Part shown: positions 11,501 through 23,259 of the stretch, one piece after another
Layout: every line of letters begins with the position of its first letter
Position numbering within the stretch: position 1 is the first letter of the stretch
Assembly (NCBI GenBank): GCA_026874595.1
Contig: CM049311.1
Coordinates: 12,677,676-12,741,675, forward strand
DNA: 64,000 bases
Source of the DNA: Sipunculus nudus
Taxonomy: Eukaryota > Annelida > Sipuncula > Golfingiida > Sipunculidae
Direction of reading: 5' to 3'
The notes under the pieces: generated by a model
Told to the model about the DNA's origin: nothing
The model's database searches: none
What the model saw: only the letters and a program-made list of their open reading frames with translations
Program-made: the position numbers and the translations under genes

Positions 11501-14500
11501 CCGTACTGGTAGTCTCTAGAGTGGTAACCGGTTCAGTTTGTGTGCTTGGAAATACAGGTGTAGCTGTTGTCTCTTGAGAAGTGACCAGTTCAGTTTGTGT
11601 GGTGGTAAATACAGGCATAGTGGTCGTTTCCGGAGTAGTAACCGTTTCCGTTTGGGTCGTGGTTAATTCAGGTGTAGTAGTGGTGTTTTGAGAAGTGACC
11701 GGTTCAGTTTGTGTGGTGGTAAATACAGGCGAAGTGGTTGTCTCGGGAGTGGTGACCGGTTTACTCTGTTCGGTGGTATCTACAGCAGAGGTGGTCGTCT
11801 CATTAGTTGTGACCGGATTAGTTGGTGTTGTGGTAAATACAGACGTTATGGTAGTCTCTGGAGTGGAGACCGGTTCAGTGTGTGTGGTTAATACATGCGA
11901 AGGGGTTGTCTCAGGAGTGGTGACCGTTTCCGTTTGTGTCGTGGTTAATTCAGGTGTAGTGGTGGTGTCTTGAGAAGTGACCGGTTCAGTTTGTGTTGTG
12001 TTAAATACAGGCGTAGTGGTCGTTTCTGGAGTAGAGACCGGCTCAGTGTGCATGATGGTAAATACAGGCGAAGTGGTCGTCTCAGGTGTGGTGACCGGTT
12101 TACTCTGTTTGGTGGTATCTACAGGAGAAATAGTCGTCTCACGAGTTGTGACCGGTTCAGTTGATATAGTGGTAAATGCAGGCGTACTGGTTGTTTCTGG
12201 AGTGGTTACCGGTTCAGTTTGTGTTGTCGGAAATACAGACGTACTGGTTGTCTCTGGAGTGGTCACCAGCTCAGTTTGTGTGGTGGGAAATACAGACGTT
12301 CTGGTCGTCTCTGGAGTGGTAACCGGTTCAGTTTGTCTGGTTGGAAATACAGACGTACTGATCGCGTCTGGAGTGGTGACCAGTTCAGTTTGTGTGGTGG
12401 GAAATACAGACGTTCTGGTCGTCTCTGGAGTGGTAACCGGTTCAGTTTGTGTGGTAGGAAATACAGGCGTACTGGTCGTTTCTGGAGTGTTAACCGGTTC
12501 AGTTTGTGTGATAGGAAACACAGCCGTACTGGTAGTCTCTAGAGTGGTAACCGGTTCAGTTTGTGTGCTTGGAAATACAGGCGTAGCTGTTGTCTCTTGA
12601 GAAGTGACCAGTTCAGTTTGTGTGGTGGTAAATACAGGCATAGTGGTCGTTTCTGGAGTAGAAACCGTTTCCGTTTGTGTCGTGGTTAATTCAGGTGTAG
12701 TAGTGGTGTTTTGAGAAGTGACCGGTTCAGTTTGTGTGGTGGTAAATACAGGCGAAGTGGTTGTCTCGGGAGTGGTGACCGGTTTACTCTGTTCGGTGGT
12801 ATCTACAGCAGAAGTGGTCGTCTCACGAGTTGTGACCGGTTCAGTCGATATGGTGGTAAATGCAGGCGTACTGGTCGTTTCTTGAGTGGTGACCAGTTCA
12901 ATTTGTGTGGTATGAAATACAGATGTACTGGTAGTCTCTGGAGTGGTAACCGATTCAGTTAGTGTGTTGGGAAATACAAACGAACTGGTCGTCTCTGGAG
13001 TGGTACCCGATTCAGTTTTTGTGGTGATAAATTCAGGCGTAGTGGTTGTGTCTTGAGAAGTGGCCGGATCCGTAGTTATTGTGGTAAATACAGGCGTTAT
13101 GTTCGTCCCTGGAGTAGAGACCGGTTCAGTGTGTTTGGTGGTAAATACAGGCGAAGTGGTTGTCTCGGGAGTTGAGACCGGTTTACTCTGTTCGGTGGTA
13201 TCTACAGGAGAAGTGGTCGTCTCACGAGTTGTGACCGGTTCAGTTGATATAGTGGTAAATGCAGGCGTACTGGTCGTTTCTGGAGTGGTCACCGGTTCAG
13301 TTTGTGTGGTGGGAAATACAGGCGTACTGGTCGTTTCTGGAGTGGTAACCGGTTCAGTTTGTGTGGTGGGAAATACAGACATACTTGTCGTCTCTGGAGT
13401 GGTAACCAGTTCAGTTTGTGTGGTGGAAAATACCAGCGTACTGGTCTTCTCTGGAGTGGTAACCGGTTCAGTTTGTGTGGTGAGAAATACAGGCGTAGTT
13501 GTTGTCTCTGGAGTGGTGACCGGTTCAGTTTGTGTGCTGGTAAATACAGGCGTAGTGGTCGTTTCTGGAGTAGTACCCGTTTCCGTTTGTGTCGTGGTTA
13601 ATTCAGGCGTAGTGGTTGTGTCTTGAGAAGTGACCGAATCAGAAAGTGTTGTGGTAAATATAGGCGTAGTTGTTGTCCCTCTAGTAGTGACATGATCAGT
13701 TGGTGTTGTGGTAAATACAGGCGTTATGGTCGTCTCAGGAGTGGTGACCGGTTCAGTCTGTTTGGTGGTATCTACAGGGGAGGTGGTCGTCTCATGAGTT
13801 GTGACCGGTTCAGTTGATATGGTGGTAAATGCAGGCGTACTGGTCGTTTCTGGAGTGGTGACCGGTTCAGTTTGTGTGGTGGGAAATACAGGCGTACTGG
13901 TCGTGTCTGGAGTGGTGACCGGTTCAGTTTGTGTGGTGGGAAATACAGGCGTACTGGTCTTCTCTTGAGTGGTAACCGATTCAGTTTGTGTGGTGGGAAA
14001 TACAGGCGTACTGGTCGACTCTTGAGTGGTAACCGATTCAGTTTCTTTTGTGAGAAATACAGGCGCACTGGTAATCTCTGGAGTGGTAACCGGTTCAGTT
14101 TGCGTACTGGTCGTCTTTGGAGTGGTAACCGGTTCAGTTTGTGAGGTGGGAAATACAGGCGTACTGGTCATCTCTGGAGTGGTAACCGGTTCAGTTTGTG
14201 TGCTTGGAAATACAGGCGTACTGGTCGTCTCTGTAGTGGCGACCGGTTCAGTTTGTGTGTTGGGAAATACAGACGTACTGGTCGTCTCTAGAGTGGTGAC
14301 CAGTTCAGTTTGTGTGGTGGGAAATACAGGCGTAGTTGTTGTCTCTTGAGAAGTGACCAGTTCAGTTTGTGTGGTGGTAAATACAGGCATAGTGGTCGTT
14401 TCTGGAGTAGTAACCGTTTCCGTTTGTGTCGTGGTTAATTCAGGTGTAGTGGTGGTGTCTTGAGAAGTGACCGAATCAGTTGGTGTTGTGGTAAATACAG

Positions 14501-16175
14501 GCGTTATGGTCTTCTCTAGAGCAGAGACCGGTTCACTTTGTGTGGTGGTAAATACAGGCGAAGGGGTCGTCTCAGGGGTGGTGACCGGTTCAGTCTGTAT
14601 GGTGGTATCTACCGGGGAAGTGGTCGTCTCACGAGTTGTGACCGGTTCAGTCGATATGGTGGTAAATGCAGGCGTACTGGTCGTTTCTGGAGTGGTGACC
14701 GGTTCAGTTTGTGTGGTGGGAAATACAGACGTACTGGTCGTTTCTGGAGTGGTTACCGTTTCAGTTTGTTTGGTGGGAAATACAGACGTACTGGTCGTCT
14801 CTGGAGTGGTAACCGGTTCAGTTTGTGTGGTGGGAAATACAGACGTACTGGTCGTCTCTAGAGTGGTAACCGGTTCGGTTTGTGTGGTGGGAAATACAGG
14901 CGTACTGGTCTTCTCTGGAGTGGTTACCGGTTCAGTTTGTGTGGTGGTAAATACAGATGTACTGGTCGTCTCTGGAGTGGTAACCGGTTCAGTTTGTGTG
15001 GTGGGAAATACAGGCGTAGCGGACGCCTCTGGAGTAGTGACCGATTCAGTAGATGCTGTGTTCACTACCTGCACAATTGTCGTATCTTGGTAACTGACTG
15101 ACTCAGTAGATTCCGTAGTCTCTACAGGCACAGTCGTCATTTCTTGGGCACTGACTTGCTCAGTAGATTCAGTAGTCACTGCAGACACAGTGGTCGTATC
15201 TTGGTTAGAGACTGACTCAGTTGCTGCACTAGTCATTTCAGGCACTAATGTCGTATCCTGGGCAGTGACTGGCTTAGTAGATTCAGTTGTCTCTAAAGAA
15301 ACAGTGGTCGTTTTTTGCTCAGTGACTGGCTCAGTAGATGCAGTAGTCACAACAGGCACAGTGGTCATGTCTTGGGTAGAGACTGGCTCAGTAGCTGCAG
15401 TAGTCACTCCAAGCAAAGTGCTCATATCTTGGGTACTGGCTGGCTCAGTAGATTCAGTATTCTCTAAAGGAATAGTGGTCGTATTTTGGGCAGTGACTGG
15501 CTCAGTAGATGCATTAGTCACTTCAGGCACAGTGGTCGTATCTTTGGTAGTGACTGACCCAGTCGCTTCAGTAGTCACTTCATGCACAGATGTCGTTTCT
15601 TTGGTAGTGACTGACTCAGTCGCTTCAGTAACCACTTCAGGCACAGTTGTCGTTTCTTTGGTAGTGACTGACCCAGTCGCTTCAGTTATCACTTCAGGCG
15701 CAGTGGTCGTATCTTTGGTAGTGACTGACCCAGTCGCTTCAGTTATCACTTCAGGCGCAGTGGTCGTATCTTTGGTAGTGACTGACCCAGTCGCTCCAGT
15801 AGTCACTTCAGGCACAGTTGTCGTATCTTTGGTAGTGACTAACTCAGTCGCTTCAGTAACCACTTCAGGCACAGGGTAAGTATCTTGAGCAGTGACTGGC
15901 TCAGTACCTTCAGTAGTCTCTACATAATTTGGGGTAGTCACTGACTCAGTAGTTACAGTAGTCACTTCAGGCACAGTGGTCGTATCTTGGGAACTGACTT
16001 GCACAGTAGCTACAGTAGTTACTACAGGCACAGTGGTCGTTGCTTGAGTTGTGATATGATCAGATGTCCAAATTGTTGTTGTAAGAGAGTCACTTGTTGT
16101 GAATGCTAATGATGAGGACATAAACAATATATCAGTTACGCAGATAACAAGCACGAAATCTGTATGCCTTCTCAT
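5534..16175 (-). CDS. giant secreted mucin-like protein, main exon (19-residue Thr/Ser/Pro repeats)
   Basis: The open frame runs 3596 codons from ATG at 16175 to a stop at 5385; the probable coding part ends at the splice donor at 5533. Residues 1-25 (MRRHTDFVLVICVTDILFM...) look like a signal peptide cleaved near SLA. The rest is nearly all Thr, Ser, Pro, Val and Glu in tandem 19-residue units of the form TTQTEPVTTPETTSTPVFP, with a more divergent set (ATGSVTTKDTTTVPEVTT-like) in the first roughly 350 residues. Cysteines are almost absent. Dense O-glycosylation and a mucus, cuticle or byssus-type extracellular role are expected for such proteins, but this is inference from composition. No frameshift occurs over 10.6 kb, which argues for selection or recent homogenisation. 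The exact mucin family is not identifiable. Confidence 0.8.
5600..16090 (-). repeat. 57-bp coding tandem repeat array with higher-order blocks
   Basis: The monomer is 57 bp (19 codons); on the plus strand each copy carries a recognisable ACCGGTTCAGTTTGT core. Larger blocks recur. The motif beginning GTGACCGAATCAGTAGGTG occurs at 6855, 7710, 8166, 8847, 9303, 9987 and 10500 (approximate starts), giving spacings of 855, 456, 681, 456, 684 and 513 bp, at or near multiples of 57. A 1080-bp block starting near 10890 is repeated almost exactly from 11970. These are signs of repeated unequal exchange or gene conversion. Confidence 0.9.
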
Positions 16176-19100
16176 GTTTCACCATGTAAAGTTCCAGCAA
16201 ATTCAGTATTTGTTGAAATTCTAATTATTCTTGTTATTGTAGAAGCTCAATGTAGCATGCAGACATAACAAACAAGAAGTTTTCTCCGGTTGTAACGTTA
16301 TAACATTTTAAAGTTCCTATACAAAAGGCTTTTTGAACCAGGCGCCCAGAAATCATTCTTTACATACGCTGTAGAGTCACTGATATTAGTGTCCATGTAT
16401 GCACAAACGTTACTCGGTCGCTAAAGCTGGAAGGTCTTATGTCTAGTGTGCTGTGGCTTATAGATAAATTCATTCTCATAGTTGGAAACTTCTGTACATT
16501 GGATTTTGGAACTCTGTATAATTTTACTTCCTGTTCTTAATTCAGACATTGCGCAGTGGCTGATAAGAATCACGTTAGGCCTATCAGGGTGGTCGATTGG
16601 GAGTAATAGGTCAAGTTGATTGAGTAGGACATTAAACCGTCTTGTGGCAACACTTTATATCGCCTTAACAAATTTATTAGGTAGAACTCTTTAGACCCAT
16701 GTGTTACATTTATTTTGAGTATTTATTACTATACAGTCTGTATACAAAAAGACCGGTAAGGGCATTTGGATTTCTAAAAATGATAATCAGCGCCTACAGT
16801 TGATAAATTTACTGCATCGAAACACAGTGATTTGAGGTGTGCTAGATCCAATCGTGCCAAATGTACAACTTGTCTAATCAATACATTATATAGTGGGACA
16901 ATGACTAGGTATCATTGATAGTCAGATAGTCACTAGACAGAAACCGATATAAATATTTAACCTACTTTTTGGCTAAAGAGTCGTTACCATTAGAGTGCTT
17001 CAGTTTTTTATATATAAGGTAGATAAAGAATGTCACGAAGGATGTGGTCCAGATAAAGAAGAAGCCTGCGCTCTGCGAAAGCCTGTTTGTAAATAAAAAG
17101 GTTAGCCTATCTTCATCTACTCATACAACAGATTAACACGATTGTACCATTAACAATAAACTAATAATTATATTTACAATAAAAATATTACTAATAATAA
17201 ATATAATATGTGTCTAGGTGTGTGCAGATGGTGGAGGTTGCGTGTGTGAACTTCTGACTCCCTGAAAGCTGTTTTGCTCGAGTAAGAAATAAATTTGTTA
17301 AGTTTTCTAAAGTAATATTAAGTGTTTAGTCTATACACAGAAGGTCAGGGGCGCAAAAACAGTGAGGATGGGGTATGTTATCTCTCCACTTTTTTAGCAA
17401 CGGTGGATGGTTGTACGTCCCAATTTTCATTTCTCTTCAACGCCTGCGAGTCGCCCCCCCCCCCCCCCAACCTGTTGTTTCCATATAATGTAATTGTTAT
17501 ACATATATCAGTGACGTTTTCTCAAATTCAAACTGTTTATATCAATATAAAGTTAATCCATTCGAATCACTACCCGCTGGTTTCCTCGGATGTTCTGTTT
17601 AGAAATTCGCATGCCTTGACGTGCTTTAAAAAGCCAATTGAAAGCGTATAATTATTTTGAAATATTATTTCGAAAATACAGCTCGTCCTGTCGGAAATCA
17701 GCAACTTTGTCTACTCTTGAGGTACTTCAAATAACTTTAGATAACCGAAGGTCGTGAGTTCAGATATCAGCAAAGGAATGATGAGATTCCCCAACAACGG
17801 TAGGTATTGGTCAAGCTTAATAGGAAAGCCGTGCCTCACAGCCGTGTAACACTCACAAACGAGTGTGTCTTTGAGGGATCCCTCGGTAATATGACCCATC
17901 AGTGGGAACGATTACACACCCAGTAAACTCAGGAGTGGTAGACACCAGGCCTGGGTGACATAAAGATATAAAATTAAATAACATAAAGCGAGTGCACCCA
18001 CTCTGTTACTTAGTCCCGATCGAAATGGTACCCTGCAGATGTAAATACTTAGTTCAAATTTTAAATAAAATGGCATAAAAATAACTTTATATGATAAGCT
18101 GTATTTTCTTTTAAGCATAATAAATAAGGTTTGAATTGAATAATAATTTTCCCCTGACTGTAGTTATGTCTCCTCCCCAGGCATGTAAAACATGCAGTAC
18201 ATGTACTCAGTGGCGACGTCGTATTTATGGTGCTTGTATCATTGCTGGCTCGTCACTTTGAAATGACAACTTAAGATGAGCCGCAGACGAGCGTCTACTA
18301 TCGTAACAGAGTGATAACACTTAAAGGGCGAGTTACGATATATAACGTCTGATAACAAAATGCAATACCTTGGACCTTTTTTTCTAAATATATCCTAGAA
18401 AACGCCTGGGACTACATCGCACACAGGCTGTTTGTTTTGTTTATATCCATATATGTATATAATTTGAACATTTTGAGGCCCGCCAAAATAAAACAAAGAC
18501 GGAAAGTCAGACAAAGCAGAGTTTTGCAAACGGCTTTATCCAACAAGTAACCTTTCAACTACAGCCAAAATCCTACAAACCACCTTCGGTTACATGGTTT
18601 GTATGTTTGTCACGCATGTTCCGTGTTTAGTAACAGTTTACAGATAAACAAGCTCATGCGTCCGTTACACAGACGTTATAAAAACCGTTATCAGCAGGAA
18701 ATACTTATAGGTAATTAATATGTATACACGGTACGCCAGGAATCACATAAATGCTCCACATAATGCAGGTGAATGCCTGGCGGGACACGCACTTTTTCAG
18801 TTGATAAATGGGGTACAGCAGTAGGTGTATACAACTGGTCTCCGATAAATTGCTTGTCTGTACATATTAAAGGGGGAGGCGGATTATATGGGCATCAAAG
18901 TACGCTAAACCAAATGTATATAAATTCATGTATTGCCTTTGAACACGAGTAAGGAGACATGGCCAGTGTTACTACTGTGTTACGTGGATAGTTGATTTAT
19001 GCAAGGAGACAATCACTGCACAATAATTTAATACAGTTTTCATTCAGCAATACACGATTCGTTAACCGGAGAATTACAGCTTTACAGGACTTAAAAGCAT

Positions 19101-19920
19101 CTACGGATATATATGTATCGCCAAAACAGTAGAATCATTTAATAAGAATAATGTATCAGAATGTATAAGAAAATAAACAGGTCATGAAATATCGCAATTT
19201 GAAGGATTTTTTAATAATATCTATGAGGAAACAGACTTTCACCATTAACGGAAGTGCCTTCTATCGGCGACGAACATTAATAGAATGTCCCTGCTGAAGT
19301 GAGAAGAGTGCAACAATTAATAATTAAGTTTTATGAAACGGTTGAATAAATGAAATGTAAATATAGGGTGTAATTTCACACATATTTATCCCTATTTTTA
19401 ATAAATTATTGCCAGGGTTAATATTTTGATTTTAATAGAGTTGGATATCATAGCCACAAGCTTGCATACTTTTATTTTCATAAAAAGGTTGAAATTTAAA
19501 AAAAAACATAATATGATTGACTCTTGTTTTCGGTCTCATTATGAAACAGTAGACTTAAGGACAAAAAAGGTATGGTTCTCAGGCACCGCCAGCGTCAATT
19601 TTAACCCCCGCATCAATTTTTTTTTGTTCATCTTTCAAGAAGATAGAATAATACAATTTTGATAAGATTCCCTTCGTTTTGTAGTGCTTTTACCTGTTTA
19701 GCAACAAAATTATGTTATTTACATGCTTTTCCCTGATCATATGACATTTTTTATCGAAACATAAAAAAAAGATAAAAAAATCGCCCGCCTGCACTGATTT
19801 ATGAAAAAGGGTGCTTGAGAACCATACCTGTTTTTCGAGGACCCAATGAAGTATGATTCAGACCGCAATGTTTCTGGCAAAAGTATAAGATGAAACTATA
19901 ATCTTACAGGAAAATGAATA
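16176..19920. other. 5' flank of mucin gene and intergenic DNA
   Basis: This is the presumed promoter side of the minus-strand mucin gene, but I cannot fix a transcription start. It contains a poly-C tract (17454-17468) and AT-rich sequence. Open frames here are short and lack domains. A purine-tract-rich stretch near 19480-19800 has nothing recognisable. Confidence 0.4.
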
Positions 19921-19924
19921 TCTA

Positions 19925-20381
19925 AGATCGATATGTCCTGTTTGTTGATGCCAAGAGCTTCACAGATGGCGCCACTGGTTTTCTAGCGACCTCCATGGTC
20001 GTTCCACTATTTTTTGGGTTATACTGACATGTAGACCTTTACCTCCATCTTGTCCATCTCCCTTGAACCAGTTTGTGTGGTTTATCTGCTGGTTCACGGA
20101 TGTCCACATCCAAGTCCTCTCCTCTGCCACGTCAGAACCGGAGGTCCAGTAATATTGCCAGTTCCTTGTCAGGTTAAACAATACTGAATTAACGTAGCCG
20201 GACACAACATGTATGTTTACAAACAGGCACGCTGACCAATCTCACAGCAACCCACATATATACACACACGCACCAAAAAAACCTAACCACATACACACGT
20301 CACTAAGTAAGGATGTCTAAAACGATCTTCCTCGTAATATTACACACACTTTCTCACACAAATATATATAGATATATATTA

Positions 20382-20430
<49 letters not shown>

Positions 20431-21362
20431 CATAAATAATATCTTTGTAAGCCGTCAACGTAACACCTTAATTCTTCTACCAATAAAATATTTGACTTTA
20501 TAATATAACATGCAGATGTTTCCTTTCTCTGTCTGACTGAGGATGCTATTTAATGAATGCTCGAGCGGTGTGGCAATGGTCGTAGAACCCATGCTTCTTC
20601 AACCCGACCTGAACATTCTGATGGCTAAATTCAATTCCGGAGCACTCATGGTGCTACTCAGCTGAGAGGGCAGGTTTAGCCATCAAATAGGTCCCGATGC
20701 AAGGGCAAGGAGCCATGTCAAACCTCGAGTTGTATACACGTATTATCTCAGTAAAAAAAATCAGCACAGGTAATCTCGTCCCTAGTACCGATGAATGGTT
20801 GTGACTCTCCGCCAGAACAAAGATATTCGGATGTTAAAATGATATAGAATACTTTGAATGAGAATCATAATGTTGGATTAGCTCCAAAGTTTAAAGAATT
20901 GTTCCTTGTGTGATCTGCAAATAGCTTTTTAAATCTGGCGTATATTTCCTAAAAGGCAAACTAAACAAGTTACGAACCAAGGAAATATGATAAATTGCTT
21001 TTATCCTATATGGTTGAACAATTTAGTTTTTCGCCAGAGCTGGAGCATTCAGTCCCAACTGATTCGGTTTTGTTTCTTTTTCTCATATACCTTTTTCATA
21101 TAGTCCTAAAATAAAATTACCAAACAATGTAAATGTATTTCTAAACTTACTGGTCTTGTTCAACAAAGTACGGCAGACGAAGGCGCCCTCTTCCGGTGTT
21201 TCCAGACTGGCACGCTTCCCGGAGCGCTGTATACATTCAAATCGTGCTGACGCCCAATCCAGTCTGTGCGATTGAAGTTGTAACACGTCTCTACATAACG
21301 GCCGTCTATTGGCAAACATTCGAACCGATACTTGTTGTCAAATCCAGGCGGACAGAAAATCT
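19925..21362 (-). pseudogene. C-type lectin domain gene, two exons, broken frames
   Basis: Exon A (21151-21362) follows an acceptor (tttttctcaatag) and ends in donor GTAAGT. It reads FCPPGFDNKYRF..., then CYNFNRTDW in one frame and DWASARFECIQRSGKRASL with ETPEEGAFVC in another. This is the CTLD opening (CPxGF, W-x-x-A, C, G-x-x-A-x-L-x-T-x-E-E), so a frameshift lies near 21253. Exon B (about 19925-20220) reads YYWTSGSDVAEERTWMWTSV and NHTNWFKGDGQDGG, then needs another frame for WNDHGGR, a stop, and ICEALGINKQDISIL, the usual CTLD end. The WxD..C cysteine position is lost. Three lesions suggest a pseudogene; indel errors in the assembly are the alternative. No signal-peptide exon was found upstream. 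Confidence 0.65.
20221..21150. other. intron of the lectin pseudogene
   Basis: This lies between the two lectin-like exons and includes a (TA)n microsatellite at 20386-20428. The acceptor before exon B is not clear. Nothing else is recognisable. Confidence 0.4.
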
Positions 21363-21445
21363 CTATTGAGAAAAACATGAATGATTTTTTTTTTCTAAAA
21401 TTAGTAATATAAGAATGTATTGACTCATCTCTCGACTGGTCATAT

Positions 21446-21555
21446 GGGGATTCCCCTAAACCGATCAGAAGGGGATTCCCCCGAACCAATCATCAGAAGG
21501 GGGTTCCCCCGAACCAACCCGATGGGGATTCTCCTAAACCAATCAAATGGAATTT

Positions 21556-21557
<2 letters not shown>
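21446..21557. repeat. five-unit minisatellite with GGGGATTCCCC-type cores
   Basis: Units start at 21446, 21471, 21499, 21524 and 21549 (spacing 25, 28, 25, 25). Their cores are GGGGATTCCCC, GGGGATTCCCCC, GGGGGTTCCCCC, GGGGATTCTCC and GGAATTTCC, linked by CTAAACC/CGAACCAATCA spacers. The core is palindromic and fits the general kappaB form GGGRNWYYCC, but it may simply be a minisatellite next to the following (TA)n tract. Confidence 0.75.

Positions 21558-21617
<60 letters not shown>
21558..21617. repeat. (TA)n microsatellite
   Basis: About 30 TA units directly follow the kappaB-like minisatellite. Confidence 0.9.
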
Positions 21618-22927
21618 TTATAAATCATTTTATTTTCAGATTATACTTGTGTTCCACAAAGGCCTATTAGTAGGAAGCAAGCATATAAATTTATTCTTGT
21701 TTTGAACTGCTTGGCTGTAAAATTGTCACCTACTAAACATATCAAATATTGTTAGTTCGTGCATTATTATTATGATTATTAGTGGTAATTTTGTAAGGTA
21801 CCAAATTCAAGTTGATAATTATGTTAACCCGTGTGGCCCTCATCTATATATAATGCAATATTTGAACCACAGAAAAATACATGTATCAATAAGTGTAGTG
21901 TTGTACCATAATTGTAAGTTTTAAGTAGAAGGTCGGCACACATGTAAAAGAACTGAAATGGATTAACTATTATATGTCAATGAATCTGTCAAAGGTGACT
22001 GCATCTATTTTTCAAGTAAAGCTTTTGATAATGAATTCCATAATATAGGTCTTTCGTAGATCAATTATTTTTCCATCAATTCAGTTGGAACTGGAGCCAG
22101 TTGGAGTTAAAAAAATAATAAAGAGAGTCTGACCTGAGGTGTTAAAAATTCATAAACACAAAAAAATATTAACATGAAAAATACTCATTGAATGTTATTT
22201 GCATGCCATTTTCAGGTTCATATTATTATTGTAAATGCAGCTTTCAAACATCAAGCCTGGCCATCCAGCTCGATTGACAGTAGCTGAGTATTTACAGTTT
22301 ATAGTCTCTTGGTGTATTCCAGGGTAAATTAAAAACATAAGGCATAGCAAGCGTCTAGCGAAAGTATAGATAAATTGCATGGATTGTTTGACAGTGTTTA
22401 GCCAGTCATGCACCATGATGTTACAGAGCAATAAAAGGGTTTTGAGACTTCACTTCTACTTTCAAACAAAATAGAAAAGAAAGAAAGTAAAAAACATGAA
22501 AAAAATGTAAGTACATAATCCCTTTACTGTTGAGATTTATTTTAGAAATTTTCAAAGTTTGGCACTCTTTACATTTACATTACAGACAATATCTTTCTAA
22601 GCTTTTGTTCTTTCTTCATAAAATTTCAACAAATGCACCTTCAGGTCAATAGGAACCTTTAGAACTGTTAATAATTATACATTATTATATCAGATAAATA
22701 TCTATTTTACATTACAGAAAATATCTTGCTAAACTTTTGTTCCTTCTTTTCCATAATGGACTAACATTACCACACTCATGTATAGAGAAACATGAAAATA
22801 TTTATTTACTTAAAACGCCATATTTTATTTATTTGTGTATACTTAAATAATCGAACACAATATAAATGTTTGTTAACAAAATAAACACTTGGCAGTAGTC
22901 ATAAGTGTTATAGCAGAATTAAAGGGT
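21618..22927. other. non-coding DNA upstream of the lectin pseudogene
   Basis: AT-rich sequence. The two sub-stretches near 22560-22640 and 22710-22760 share the wording CATTACAGA-AATATCTT-CTAA-CTTTTGTTC, a small imperfect direct repeat about 150 bp apart. No gene is seen. Confidence 0.4.
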
Positions 22928-22966
22928 CCCCCCCCCCCCCCCCGATGAATACGCCCCTGGTTAAGG
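22921..22966. repeat. poly-C tract with GAATACGCCCCTGG edge, possible hAT-type terminus
   Basis: C16 at 22928-22943 is followed by GATGAATACGCCCCTGG. Similar poly-C plus CCTGGATCCGCCCCTG wording occurs near 41063-41103, and a weaker form at 43585-43615. On the opposite strand these read CAGGGGCG..., like hAT-family termini. No matching second terminus was found, so the family is tentative. Confidence 0.35.
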
Positions 22967-23259
22967 AAGCACAAGTCTTGTAACATATGGTACTCTGCCG
23001 GCCGTGTATCCCTGGGGTTCTTGACTCCTAATTTCCGGGACCTGTCACTTGCAGGTGACAAAGTAGGGTCTGTCTAGCCAGTGTGTCTTAAGCGTCTCAT
23101 TTGAAGCGGAAAGAATTAATTGTCGTGGGGGTGTTGTACCAAGACGACTGGGGTGCCGATCAGACAATACGCGCACTATATTATATCAGCCAGGATTCTT
23201 AAATGATACAAGGGCACGGGTGTGAGAAAGTCAAGTCCTGTTGTAAGTTTAATCTTTGA

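Noticed and set aside
5551-15879. Many plus-strand open frames rich in VVTGSVCVVGNTGV or RLWSGNRFSLCGGKY repeats
   Set aside because: They are antisense shadows of the minus-strand mucin repeat; the opposite frame has the signal peptide, mucin composition and a splice donor.
5600-16090. Regular repeats resembling a CRISPR-like array
   Set aside because: The units are contiguous coding 57-mers without unique spacers, in a eukaryotic exon.
22195-22431. 78-codon minus-strand frame
   Set aside because: No domain, no signal peptide and no splice context; consistent with chance.
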